From Rhizomys pruinosus (taxonomy: Eukaryota > Chordata > Mammalia > Rodentia > Spalacidae): a stretch of DNA of 64,000 nt. Shown in pieces: positions 32,039 through 43,469 of this stretch. Where the stretch lies: assembly GCA_009823505.1 (NCBI GenBank), contig VZQC01011025.1:609687-673686 (forward strand). Reading direction: 5' to 3'. Position 1 is the first letter of the stretch. Each line of letters starts with the position of its first letter. A program made the translations under genes and the position numbers. A model generated the notes under the pieces. It made no database searches and was not told the DNA's origin. It saw only the letters and a list, made by a program, of their open reading frames with translations.

Positions 32039-35000
32039 GTACCTCTAGTATTAGTCAAAGTTTAGTAATGTTTTAATTGCATATTTTTTTATTATCTTGC
32101 TCATTTTCAGTTTGTAGAATACATTTGATTTGGGGTCTTGTAATTTTGGGATAATCTTGGTTATATTAAAATATGAAATGTGCTCCAGTAACTATTCAGT
32201 ACAGAATGTGTAGAGTGTATAAAGTTAATTGATGTACAGTGCAGTTAATTGTGAATAATTTATGGACATTAGGGATGAGTTAGCATTTTGGAGCACGGTT
32301 AAAATTAATTCGTAGATTTTTTTTCATGTAATTAGGTGGGCTTTTAGAGTGTAATTTTAAAAGACGTTGGTTACAAAATATTTAATCCAATGATACTTGA
32401 AAAATATTCCATTTGTATTATGGGGTGATGGGAATTAAGCCTTTTGTTTTGTTTTCTTTAGACTTGTTTTAAATATTTGATTCAGATGGGAATGTTTCAG
32501 CCTTTAACACTGTTCCCCTTGATGGGGTATTTGTCCTTGGGTTAAAGGGTTGGAAATCGTGCCAAATGGGATAACATTGACGATGGACTACCAGGGGAGA
32601 AGCACAGGGGAGGCCTTCGTGCAGTTTGCTTCAAAGGAGATAGCAGAAAATGCTCTGGGGAAACACAAGGAAAGAATAGGGCACAGGTGGGGATGGAGAG
32701 TTTGGGATGGTGTTAAATTTTTATTTTTGGGGGTTGTGGGTCACTTACTTAAATGGGGGGTTAACCATAACATTTTTCTGGGGTAGTTTTTAAAAAATTG
32801 ATAATTATCTAAATTTAACATTGAAAGTACAGATTTGGGTGGGGCATTAATGCTAATAGTTTGTTTAAATTAAAATTAGATTGTTTCCATTTCACTGTAG
32901 GATGTTTAAATGTTTTTGTATAATCACTTAATTTCTATCATGTACTAAAGGAAACAAATTAAAATATATTGATAATTCATTAATTGCTTTCAAATGACTC
33001 ATTTGTCTATAAAACTTAAATATTTAATTAAGTTTGTAGGTGTAAAATGTTATCTTATGGTTATTTTAGGCAATTTAAATTGGGTTGTGTACCTAGATGT
33101 AGAAAAACTTACTGCATTTTGCCCATTATCTAATTTACTCTAATATATTTATGCTGAAACCTGTGCCTTAAAACATTTTTGAATAGGTATATTGAGATCT
33201 TCAGGAGTAGCAGGAGTGAAATCAAAGGATTTTATGATCCACCAAGAAGATTACTGGGACAGCGACCGGGACCATATGATAGACCGATAGGAGGAAGAGG
33301 GGGTTATTATGGACCTGGGCGTGGAAGTATGTATGACAGAATGCGGCGAGGAGGTGATGGATATGATGGTGGTATGTGTAATGAACAAAGGTTTCTGTTG
33401 TCATTTTCTTGGTGTTCCTGACGCTTTGTCAAGAAATACAGAAATGGCAGTAATTTCAGTAACCTATGAGGTTTTAAAACCTGTTCATTAAAATATGGAT
33501 TCCCATGACAAACCACCATGGGACTTGATACACATACTGGGCACCTAGGAAATAATGCAGACATTAAAATGGAGATAATTGGTATATTTTCTTCTTGGTG
33601 TAAAAATGAGATTTGATTTTCAAGTCTGTGAAGGGTTTTCATTTCTACCAAGTGTTAAATGCTTTGTTCATATGGGCCAAGTTTTGGGGGTGGCAGACAC
33701 GTAATGGAGAGGCTAAAAAGTTTGCTGCAAAATATGATTTTTGTAAACTAGCTTACAAAATTAATCTCTCAGAATGGTATTCATGTCTTTTCCCTTTGAT
33801 TTGTACAGGCTATGGGGGTTTTGATGAGTACGGTGGTTATAATAATTACGGCTATGGAAATGATGGCTTTGATGACAGAATGAGAGATGGAAGAGGTAAA
33901 AAAAGTTTTCACTCTGAAATACTAATGCTTCCTTTGTAAGGTCTCAGAGTACTAATTAGGTGGTGATTTCAACAATACTTAACAGAAGCATATTTCGATG
34001 CATTTGTGTATAGGGATTTTTGTATCTTGCACGTGTGTATGAATCGTAATGATTTACGACCTTGGCAAATTTTATCTTAGGTATGGGAGGACATGGCTAT
34101 GGTGGAGCTGGCGATGCGAGTTCAGGTTTTCATGGTGGTCATTTTGTACACATGAGAGGGTTGCCTTTCCGTGCAACCGAAAATGACATTGCTAATGTGA
34201 GTAATTGTGGTTTTCTACTTGGTGTTTCCGTCTGTTGCTGTTACTGTTCTGTTTTAGGTGAGTCAGAGTAGACTAGGATTTTTGCAGTCCTCCTAACTTG
34301 ACTTCCCAGATGCTGGGACTACAGCCAGCCACTATGTCTACTATGATCAGCTGCCTCCATACTTGGTTTTTGATAATGTCATGATCCAAGGCTACAAGGT
34401 TCCACTCCCAGCATCATGGAAAAACTCTCATATAAAAAATATATTTTAAGAGCGAGCATGGTAGCTCATGACTTTAATCCCAGCACTCAAATATCAAGCA
34501 TACTGATCTCTGAGATCAAGGAGTCTACATAGTGAGTTTTAGGCCAACTAGGGAGATGATCTCAAAAAGACCAAATAAGGGACTAGGGAGACAGTTCATG
34601 GTTAAGAGCATTGAGTGATCTTGGAGAGGGCCTACTTTGCTTCCCAGTTCCCGTGTGCTGGATAACAACTGTCTGTAATTCTAGTTCCAGGGGATCCAAC
34701 ACAATCTTGTGGTCTCCACAGGCAGTGTACACATAGGTGCACTACATGCAGACAAAACATGCACACTTACAAATTCAAATTTAAAACAATTATCTACCAT
34801 TACCTTATCCGCAATAATGGATAGTTGTTTTGTGCCAGTTGCATACTGATGTACATGAGACTTCAAGCAAATAAAAAGCTGTACTCATAAAATCATTAGG
34901 AATAGTGGAAGACTGGTCAGAACCTTGATAAAACAGGATTTCACTTTCCATAGGAGAGCTAAACCTCAAATGCAAGGTATACTGTTTCGGTCTCTGAGTA

Positions 35001-36507
35001 CTAGGATTGAAAGTGTATATATGTCACAAGTCATGCCTCCCTGTGTCTGTTTTGAGGGGTCTGGTTTGGTTTTTGGTGCTGGGGATTGGACCTCGGCTTT
35101 GACATGGTCAGCAAGTGCTCTGTAATGGACCTATAGTCCCATTTTGGTAACTTCATTTTCGATATGTACACCCAGGATGGTTGGTTGCCTTTATAGCCAA
35201 GGATGATCTTGACCTGCCTCTACCTCCAGAAGGCTGGAGTTACAGGTTGTAGTCTTCGTAGACCCTTGGTAGTTAATTAGCTTAGCAACATAGAGCAAAG
35301 GAGTAAGTGGAATAAAAAAGTAACAATTGTTTTATTTAGTTCTTCTCACCACTAAATCCAATACGAGTTCATATTGATATTGGAGCCGATGGCAGAGCAA
35401 CAGGAGAAGCAGATGTAGAGTTTGTGACACATGAAGACGCAGTAGCTGCCATGTCTAAAGATAAAAATAACATGCGTAAGTGGTATTCTTCGCATGCTTT
35501 CCCCATGTGCGTGAGTTTATAAAATAGTTGTTTAAAAACACAGCTTCTGTAGTCTTATATTCTTGGGGCTTAAAACCATGTTAATGCTTGATCTTTAATG
35601 GCTACCTTAAATTGAATTACCTGCAGATAAAGTCTACTTTTAACTGATAAGTTTGGTCCAATATCCCTTTCTCTCCACTTATTCTCACCCCCTTCCCCTT
35701 TCCCCCCTTAAAGAACATCGATACATTGAGCTCTTCTTGAATTCTACCCCTGGAGGAGGCTCTGGAATGGGAGGCTATGGCAGAGATGGAATGGGTAAGT
35801 TTTGTCTTTCACATGTGTGTGTGTTGGGGGGGGGTCATTATGCAGCCCAGGCCGGCCTGAAACTCAGTCTTCCTGCCTTAGCAATTCAGCATGTCCCCCC
35901 AGCCTAGCCATTACACACTTTTAAAAATAAGCAGTGTTGGCTACTTGGCAGCCAATGTCAGTGTTATTTCTCTTCATGTGTGTAAAGATAATCAAGGAGG
36001 ATACGGATCTGTTGGAAGAATGGGAATGGGGAACAGCTATAGCGGAGGATATGGCACTCCTGATGGCTTAGGTGGTTATGGTAAGTGATTGTTTTTGGTT
36101 TGTCTTGATGCCCATAATTAAAACTGTAGGTGGGGGCTGGAGAGATAGCCTAGCGGTTAAGAGCACCGACTGCTCTTGCAGAGGACCCGGGTTCGATCCC
36201 CAAAACCCACATGGCGGCTAAGAACCGTCTGTAACTCCAATTCCAGGGGAATCTGACACCCTCTTCTGACCTCCGTGGTATTGCACGACACGGGTGCACA
36301 GACCTACATGCAGACAGAACATTCATACACATAAAAAAATAAATACAATTTTAAAAAACTGTAGGTGGTACTTTAAGCATCTTTTGGGTGGGCATCTCCT
36401 GATGTCTGTTCTTGTCTTTTTCTTAAGGTCGTGGTGGCGGCGGCGGCAGTGGTGGTTACTACGGGCAAGGTGGCATGAGTGGAGGTGGATGGCGTGGGAT
36501 GTACTGA
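31927..36507 (+). CDS. HNRNPH3: HNRNPH3, heterogeneous nuclear ribonucleoprotein H3 (complete, 9 coding exons)
   Basis: Nuclear RNA-binding protein of the hnRNP H/F family, which binds G-runs and acts in pre-mRNA splicing. Joining 31927-32038, 32548-32686, 33187-33371, 33809-33895, 34081-34196, 35340-35475, 35714-35794, 35988-36080 and 36428-36507 gives 1029 nt, which is 342 codons plus TGA. Every intron is GT-AG and all phases agree. The protein starts [16 protein letters not shown], has a quasi-RRM at about residues 16-93 (RLRGLPFG, then EAFVQF), a Gly/Tyr/Arg-rich linker at about 115-190, a second quasi-RRM at about 195-270 ([14 protein letters not shown]) and a Gly-rich tail ending GGGWRGMY. 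Only two RRMs are present, as in H3 and unlike H1/H2/F. Human H3 as I recall it has 346 residues; the difference lies mainly in the Gly-rich tail. The start is the first ATG of the exon after a noncoding leader. Confidence 0.97.
32548..32686 (+). CDS. HNRNPH3: HNRNPH3 coding exon, core of first quasi-RRM
   Basis: 139 nt between gttaaag and the donor gtgggg. It encodes [14 protein letters not shown] through KERIGHR. The length is not a multiple of three, so skipping it would shift the frame. Exon and flanks are full of G-runs, while the polypyrimidine tract before it is weak (interrupted by G). These are the features expected of a regulated exon. Confidence 0.95.
33187..33371 (+). CDS. HNRNPH3: HNRNPH3 coding exon, end of RRM and Gly-rich linker
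   Basis: 185 nt, acceptor tgaatag and donor gtatgt. It encodes [15 protein letters not shown], the PGPYDRP motif common to the hnRNP H family, and the start of the RGG/YGG-like linker ([12 protein letters not shown]). Confidence 0.95.
33809..33895 (+). CDS. HNRNPH3: HNRNPH3 coding exon, GYG-rich linker
   Basis: 87 nt (29 codons), acceptor ttgtacag and donor gtaaaa. It encodes [16 protein letters not shown] and a DDRMRDGRG tail. It is a multiple of three, so it could be skipped without breaking the frame. Human H3 as I recall has Asp where this sequence has Glu in GGFDEYGG. Confidence 0.94.
34081..34196 (+). CDS. HNRNPH3: HNRNPH3 coding exon, start of second quasi-RRM
   Basis: 116 nt, acceptor tatcttag and donor gtgagt. 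It encodes [15 protein letters not shown], then [19 protein letters not shown], the beginning of the C-terminal quasi-RRM. It ends in phase 0. Confidence 0.95.
34197..35339 (+). other. HNRNPH3 intron with old SINEs
   Basis: This intron holds diverged SINEs: B1-like at about 34447-34575, B2-like at 34578-34790, an ID/B4-like fragment near 35050-35135 and a B1 remnant near 35170-35250. All are more decayed than those elsewhere in the window. Confidence 0.6.
35340..35475 (+). CDS. HNRNPH3: HNRNPH3 coding exon, second quasi-RRM core
   Basis: 136 nt, acceptor ttttatttag and donor gtaagt. It encodes [32 protein letters not shown] and SKDKNNM, which is strongly conserved across hnRNP H/F proteins. 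Confidence 0.95.
35714..35794 (+). CDS. HNRNPH3: HNRNPH3 coding exon, RRM end and Gly-rich tail
   Basis: 81 nt, acceptor cttaaag and donor gtaagt. It encodes [27 protein letters not shown]. The human protein as I recall has the GSGMG unit twice here; this exon has it once. Confidence 0.93.
35988..36080 (+). CDS. HNRNPH3: HNRNPH3 coding exon, Gly-rich tail
   Basis: 93 nt, acceptor tgtaaag and donor gtaagt. It encodes [16 protein letters not shown] through DGLGGYG, a low-complexity Gly/Tyr segment. In-frame length. Confidence 0.93.
36134..36358 (+). mobile_element. B2 SINE in the last HNRNPH3 intron
   Basis: Full B2 in gene orientation: ggggctggagagatagcc head with A/B-box region, the gacacgggtgcaca segment and an A-rich tail. 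It ends about 70 nt before the terminal-exon acceptor. Confidence 0.9.
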
Positions 36508-36727
36508 AAACAAAGCAACACACGAATCCTACTAGCACAGCATCTGTCTACTGGACTTTCTTACAGATTTCGTTTCTTTTGTATTTTAAGAACTTTATAT
36601 TGACTGAAGGAATGTGTTTTCAGAATATTAATTGGTTAAAAAAAAAAGACTGTGATGGGGAAATCAGTTTTCAGTAGGTTTTATTTGTTGCACACTTTGA
36701 CTTAATAAATTTTTATATTCAAACCAA
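36428..36727 (+). CDS. HNRNPH3: HNRNPH3 terminal exon with 3' UTR
   Basis: The acceptor is tcttaag at 36427. The 80 coding nt give [15 protein letters not shown] and end GGGWRGMY with TGA at 36505-36507. A short 3' UTR follows to a poly(A) signal at 36704-36709. The 3' end is estimated at about 20 nt after the signal. Confidence 0.9.
36704..36709 (+). terminator. HNRNPH3: HNRNPH3 poly(A) signal AATAAA
   Basis: Canonical AATAAA about 200 nt after the stop codon, followed by T-rich sequence. It is the first good signal downstream and gives a compact 3' UTR. Confidence 0.8.
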
Positions 36728-36729
36728 CT

Positions 36730-37739
36730 GATGTTGATACTTTTTATATACCTAGAGATGTGCTGCCTTCATGCGATTTGGGTTGATGTATTTTTACTCT
36801 TAGGACTACAAAAAGTAGTATAGTGTGATGTCAGAGGATAAACTTCTGCATAAACTGCAGGTCTTACTAAACAGGCATCTGGGATAGACGTGAGTAGTTA
36901 GCAAAACCTTTTCTCCTGGACAGTACTGTAAATATAAAGCCTAAAGATGACTTTGGGTGGCTTCAAGACTAAAGTTCAGCTTATTCTGTATTCTTATTCC
37001 AATATCGGTTATCACGCATAGCTCTGAATGATCTAAGCGGTTATCTGGATTTTTAAAATACAGTTAGGAACCTAGGGGGGTGAGGGTGTTAGAAGTTGAC
37101 ATTATAGCCCTAGATTTCCAAGTTAAATCTTGAACTTAACCAAAAAATGTTTCCAGAAGAGGATTCAGTGTTAATACCACGGGTGTTTAAGAGAGTAAAC
37201 CAGCAAGTGAGAACGATTCTGCAGCTCAATTCTTACATCGGAGAGCAGCTTTGAGTACTTTAAGTACTTACGGTGTTATGTGGGGCCAGGAAAAGGAGGG
37301 TGCTTTTCCCCAAATTGGCTAATGGATCAAAATGAAACCTGTCAATGTGAATTCGGTTATTGAACTTGGTCTGTGTCCCACCCCCGCTGGAAATGTTATT
37401 CATATAATAAATGTCAATGTGGGAGAAAAATGTCTGTCCTAGATTGCTTTGTGTCAGTTGATTATAATTCACACTGCTAGAAAATAGTTTGATGTCAAAC
37501 TTGAGATTTTCAGATAAAGTGACGCCAAGAAGTGATCTCTCAAGAACAGGGAGCACTGTAGTCTACATTTGGAGCCGATTGGCCCAAAGCAGTGGGATTT
37601 GTTTTTCTGTCTGGGACTAGAGGCTGACCTCTACTACAGAGTCACTTCTCCAGCACAAAACTCAGAAGTGCTTCTAGCGATGGCTAGTCTCAGTTCAAAA
37701 GCAGTAGAAGCATAGAAATGAATCTTGCCCCTCTGAAAC
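36730..37739. other. Intergenic DNA between the convergent HNRNPH3 and RUFY2 genes
   Basis: Unique-looking sequence between the HNRNPH3 poly(A) site and the nearest candidate RUFY2 poly(A) signal. I see no SINE, exon or RNA gene. Confidence 0.5.
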
Positions 37740-40685
37740 GGGATTTTTCAAACCTTTATTTGCTTTATAAAATTCACATTTCTTTTTAAGACATTACAGA
37801 TTAGAAGAATGAATTAGGAGTTGCAATTCCTTGGCACCATGATCACATCTTCGTGATAGTGCTGGCTATGTTAAGGGAATGTCGTGTGGACTCTCAAAAT
37901 CATGCTGCTGTGTAATGAACAGGAATTTAAAAATAGGGCTCGGGTTTTTTATTTAGTTCTTGGTGGTGCTATGGGTTGAAGCCAGAGCCTTAACATGCAT
38001 GAGGCAAGCATTCTACCCACTGGGCTGCCTGCTCAGCCCATCATTTCTAAGCCAAGACTAGTGAGTTATGCTGATGTCATAAAAGCTGCTTCAGAAAAAG
38101 CCCATAATATAAGGACATAAGTCTTGAATAGTGAGAAGAATCAAAAGAGTGGTTAAAATCATGGCTAATTGGATGAAATCAGCCTTGGAAGCCTTACATG
38201 TTGCATTTTAAAGTTTGTTTAAAACAAAGTACATAAATTTTCATTTATGCTCACTTTCAGCAATCATAAAAATGTTTATTTCATCAATACAAAACAGTTC
38301 AAGAATATAATTCTGTATTTTTTGAGACAGGACCTCTAGTGAAGGGCTGGTCTGGAATTCACTTGGGTAGATCAGACTGGGCTTAAACTTAATGGAACTC
38401 CTACCTCACACAGCTTAATTCTGTCTCAAGGCCATTTCTGTCAGTATTCAACAAAGAAGATCTAGGACTGGGGAATGTGGTTGGTGGTGTGCATGTCTTA
38501 GCTTATACAAAGCCCTGGGCTCTACTCCCACACCACACAAAAACACTAGGTACGGTAATGCACACACCTGTAAACCAAGCCAGAGGATCAGAAGTTCAAC
38601 ACCACCCTCAGCTACAAAGCAAGTTGAAGGGTGAGTCACAGGAGATTGTTTAAAAAAAAAAAAGGGGGGGTAGGGGGGCACCTACTAAAAATGTGACAGG
38701 TGTAACTGAAGTTTGATTTCAGGCACCAGCAAGTGCTGACCTGAAAGTTGAAACAATCCTCAGAAGGTGATGAAATAAGTTCTGGTGAAAATACTTGGTT
38801 GTACACTTTGGCAATTTAAAAAGTTAGTATAAATCTTAATACATGTTCATGAGGAAAAGATCAGAGAGGCATCTATCTAATCAATAGTCTTAGGAATGTA
38901 AAAATGTCCATATGGTAGTTTTTAAAAGGCTTATAAACCTAAAGTGCATCTAAGAAATTAATATAAAAAATGATCTTGATCAGTGGTGGTATTTAGTTGT
39001 ATGAGGCTAGCTTAATAGCTGCTTTATTACAACCTATATAACTAGACTAATCTTTTGAGACAGGGTCTCCTCTCTAGATGGAGCTGTCCTGGAATTCACT
39101 ATGTGAACTTAGAGATCCACCTGCCTCTGCCTTCTTTCATTTTTGAAACCAGGTCTCTCCAGATAGGCTGGCCTAGAACTCAGATCTACCACCTGCCCCT
39201 GCCTCTTCAGTGCTAGAACTAAAGGCACTAAATTGTCCAGATGAATTCTGTTTTTTTGAGACAGGGTCTCCCTATATCCCCAGCTGACCTAGAACTCACT
39301 GTGTAGACCAGGCTGGCCTTGAACTCACAAAGATCCACCTGCCTCTGCCTCCTAAGTGCTAGGATTAAAGGCGTGCACCACCATGCCTGGCTTAAAGATG
39401 GTTCTTAGCTGCCATGTGGGTGCTGGGAATCGAACCCAGGACCTCTGCAAGAGCAGTCGGCACTCTTAACCGCTGAGCCATCTCTCCAGCCCCGAATTCT
39501 CTGTTTTTAATGATTAAAAGAGATCTTTTATAAGCCGGGTGTGGTGGTGCACGCCTTTAATCCTAGCACTTGGGAGGCAGAGGCAGGTGGATCTTTGTGA
39601 GTTCAAGGCCAGCCTGGTCTACACAGTGAGTTCCAGGACAGCTGGAGCTACAGGGAGACCCTGTCTCGAAAAGACCAAAAAAAAAAAGATCTTATAAACA
39701 CCTGTAGTTCCCGGTTACTATATTTGCTAAAGAGAAGGACATTTTTCATCTTTGGAGTCTGAGCCTTGCATCTGGGCAAGGTGGCCTATCTCTTTATCCA
39801 ACTCAGAGACAGGCAGATCTGAGTTGGAGACCAGCCTGGTATACATAGTACATTCCAGGCTAGTGCTGCATAGTGAGATCCTGTCTTTAAAAAAGGAAAT
39901 TAGCATCTGGTAAGAAATTTGGTGGTGGTTCGTGGCTCCCTACTAGAGCAGAAGAGAAGGCTGAATCACTGGGCATTTTTAACCCACCATAGGAAGAGGT
40001 GGGCAAGCACAGAGGTTGGTTTAGGAAAGGCCAAGAAGAAATGTGTGGGATAAAATATGGCCTTTTCCATTGTAAAGGGGAGAAAAGCAGGCAAATGAAT
40101 ACAATGAAATTGGAACCTTACAGAATAACAACAGGACGTCTACAGGCCAGGTGTGGCGCATACCCAGAATCCCAGCACTTGAAAGGCTGAGGCAAGGCGG
40201 TCCATGAGGTGAGACCAGGCACCCTGTGAGATCGTGTCTCAAAAAAAGATGTTGTGTTGAAATAGTAATGCTCTTATAAAGTCAATGCGTCTCCAGTTTT
40301 CTCTAAGAACTGTGAAACTTTAAAGTGCATTTAAGAGGATTACAGGCACCATCAAGTGCTAACCTGACAGCTGAAACAATCCAAAGCCTTGTTTTAAGGC
40401 CTGTTAAGGCAAATACGTGTTAGCTGTGCTGTCTGGCCTTTGTTGAAGTTAAGTGTTACATGATTGTTCCATGTAGTGGTAAAGCATGCTATGTTAAATT
40501 CTGAGTAACGATGAGGAAACTATTAATTTATACAACTTAAAATTCCCATGAGTTGAGGATGTGAAAGGTAAACGGGTACCAATACCGGCCAAAAGCTGCT
40601 ACAAAGAGTCATCTGGATGCCTTGTGCGCGGTTACGTTCACTGCAGGGACTTCTGATGCAGGATTCGGGTCTGGAGTCTGGCAGG
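37740..40685 (-). other. RUFY2: Probable RUFY2 3' UTR and downstream region
   Basis: DNA 3' of the RUFY2 stop. Candidate AATAAA signals on the - strand lie at 38280-38275, 37953-37948 and 37760-37755; which is used cannot be told. The stretch contains SINEs: B1 near 39252-39392 (-), B2 5' part 39393-39495 (-), B1 39530-39690 (+), older B1-like pieces at 39770-39900 and 40145-40245, and an ID/B1 dimer near 38465-38650. Confidence 0.4.
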
Positions 40686-40823
40686 TTAGTTAGATGAGCA
40701 CCTCTGAATGAGCACTGCGTGGCAGGAGTCACAGACCCGTACTGGCTTTGGTGAAGAAGGCAAAGGCAGTTCATTGTCAGAGCAGGCGTTGCAGAAGATT
40801 TCCCCGCAGTTTCTACAGTGGTG
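40686..40823 (-). CDS. RUFY2: RUFY2 terminal coding exon, rest of FYVE finger (clean copy)
   Basis: 138 nt from the acceptor ttaacag to TAA at 40688-40686. It encodes [20 protein letters not shown] and ends [17 protein letters not shown]. It supplies three Cys pairs and the RVC motif. Confidence 0.95.
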   Translation of the reverse strand, partial: HHCRNCGEIFCNACSDNELPLPSSPKPVRVCDSCHAVLIQRCSSN

Positions 40824-43431
40824 CTGTTAAATGGAAAAACGGGGGTGGAGGGGACTGAATTAGAAGCCATTTTTGTTGACTAAATTTGGGGGCTTGTTTT
40901 CCACCTCTCATACCTTTCGCTTAGACAGTGAAAATTCCTTTTCACAAAGTTTACAGTGTGTTGCTTCTTTGTCTTTGAGCCAAACCAGTCCCTAGTAGGA
41001 AAAAAAGGGTATTATGTTCAAGTCAGAAATACTAAAACTGACAGGGAAACTTATATTCATCTAAAAATGCGTGAAAGTATACAGGCATGTTCTGACATGT
41101 AAATAAAGTCTTGTACAGAGCCATCCCTTCAGCCCCACAAATTCTTGGGCCCACCAAGGATCAACATGTCTTGATGAAAAATAAACAGACTGGAGAGATG
41201 GCTCAGCGGTTAAGAGCACCAACTGCTCTTGCAGAGGACTCGGGTTCGATTCCCAGCACCCACATGGCGGCTAAGAACCGTCTTTAACTCCAGTTCCAAG
41301 GGAATCCAACGCCCTCTTCTGACCTCCACCACATTGCGGTGCACCAACCTACCTGCAGACAGAACACTCATACACATAAAAAATAATTAACAAATATGTA
41401 AAACAGCAAATGAATCCTACAAAGGAACTTTACACTGAGCGGACACTTGAGATGAGTAAAATGAGTCCACCACATTAGTAACTAGGTGAAAACTGATGTC
41501 CGAAGGACTACTGGCAGCATGGTTCAGTGCTTGCCTAGCACGCACCAGGCCATGGGGTACTGGCAGCATGGTTCAGTGCTTGCCTAGCACGCACCAGGCC
41601 ATGGGGTACTGGCATGCATGGTTCAGTGCTTGCCTAGCACGCACCAGGCTATGGGGTACTGGCAGCATGGTTCAGTGCTTGCCTAGCACGCACCAGGCCA
41701 TGGGGTACTGGCAGCATGGTTCAGTGCTTGACTAGCACGCACCAGGCCATGGGGTTGATTTTCACTACTACAGAAAGGAAAAAAAATAAATAATTGCATG
41801 TTACTTTACATACAGAGGGTTGCATGAAGAACTCAACTGACAAGAGCAGTTCCTTCTGGTACAGGGGCTAGGATGGGTTTAAGGTTAGGGACCACATGAC
41901 AATAGTTTTTAAGTCTTTATAGGACTAGTACTTGACAAGGTCCCATTGTATATCTCTCGCTGGCTGGCCTGGAACTCGACATGTAGACTACGATGGCCCC
42001 ACCATGCTTGCCCTTGTTATTGGAGACAAGGTTTTGCTGTNNNNNNNNNNNNNNNNNNNNNNNNNNNNNNNNNNNNNNNNNNNNNNNNNNNNNNNNNNNN
42101 NNNNNNNNNNNNNNNNNNNNNNNNNNNNNNNNNNNNNNNNNNNNNNNNNNNNNNNNNNNNNNNNNNNNNNNNNNNNNNNNNNNNNNNNNNNNNNNNNNNN
42201 NNNNNNNNNNNNNNNNNNNNNNNNNNNNNNNNNNNNNNNNNNNNNNNNNNNNNNNNNNNNNNNNNNNNNNNNNNNNNNNNNNNNNNNNNNNNNNNNNNNN
42301 NNNNNNNNNNNNNNNNNNNNNNNNNNNNNNNNNNNNNNNNNNNNNNNNNNNNNNNNNNNNNNNNNNNNNNNNTGGCAGATAAAGATGCTATCTGTAGTTT
42401 GTGGCAGCCTCCCATAAGGGAATCACAGCAGAGGCCCTTGGGATTTTGGAGCAAGCCAGTGAACAGTACTCCATGGCCTGTGCTTCAGCTCCTGCCTCCA
42501 GGTTCCAGCCCTGAGTTCTTGCCTTGGGCTCCCTGAAAACTCTGACCCAGGAGATATAAGCTGAATAAACCCTTTCCTCCCCAAGTTGGTGTTGGTCGGA
42601 GTGTTTTGTCACAGCAATGGAAGACAAACTAGGAAACTCACCACAGATTAAATTTACTACATTAGAAGTTGGATAGGCATCTTTTGACTGAATATGTCCC
42701 ATTTATTTATTTTTCCTAAGAATCTTTTCCTAAATGAATGTTTTAAGATCCTTGTGTTAGCCAAAACCACGATTTCAATAAACTCCAATAAAAATCGATT
42801 TATGCTTTAAGTTACCTTGAAGTTGTTTATAATTTTTTCAATATTTAATTTGTAGTTTCAAATTTACTCTCTCTAAGGGTAAATCATAAATCAAAGAGCT
42901 GGAGGAGACTTTTTAGACTGATTTCCTTAGACATGCATAAGTCTGACTTAGTCTAAGTTGAACTTCTCATTTTGATCCTCATGAGTCAGAAGGACCACAG
43001 TATTTTTTTTTTTTTTTTGCCTTTCTGAGACAGGGTCTCCTTGCAGCCTCAGCTGGCCAGAAACTTGCTTTGTAGACCAGGGTGGCCTTGAACTCACAGA
43101 GATCCACATGCCTGCCTCTGCCTCCCGAGTGCTGGGATTAAAAGGCCCCTGCTCAAACCAGGTTCTCACCAACCTCCACCCCTACTCCCCACCCCAACCC
43201 CCAAACCTACAGACTTCACCAGCTGACCACCAGGAAAGCTCTCCTCACCTGTAAGGCTTTGTTGGCTTCTTTTATGTCTTCTATTTTAAGTTTGGACCTA
43301 AAAACAAAAACATCCAAATTTTAGTCTACATGTAAACAGAATACCTAACCAGAAAAGTACTCATTTTCAAAGGCTGTAAAAGCCTGCTGGCTAAAGGGAC
43401 ATTCTCCTATTTTGTTGAACTCTCCTGAAAG

Positions 43432-43469
<38 letters not shown>

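Larger units (their letters stand above)
32039..34080 (+). other. HNRNPH3 introns between the first and fifth coding exons, SINE-free
   Basis: The introns 32039-32547, 32687-33186, 33372-33808 and 33896-34080 are short, A/T- or G-rich, and hold no recognisable B1 or B2. This contrasts with the saturated DNA on both sides. No other gene is seen in them. Confidence 0.75.

Noticed and set aside
41932..42536. Long ORFs full of X
   Set aside because: They read through the N gap.
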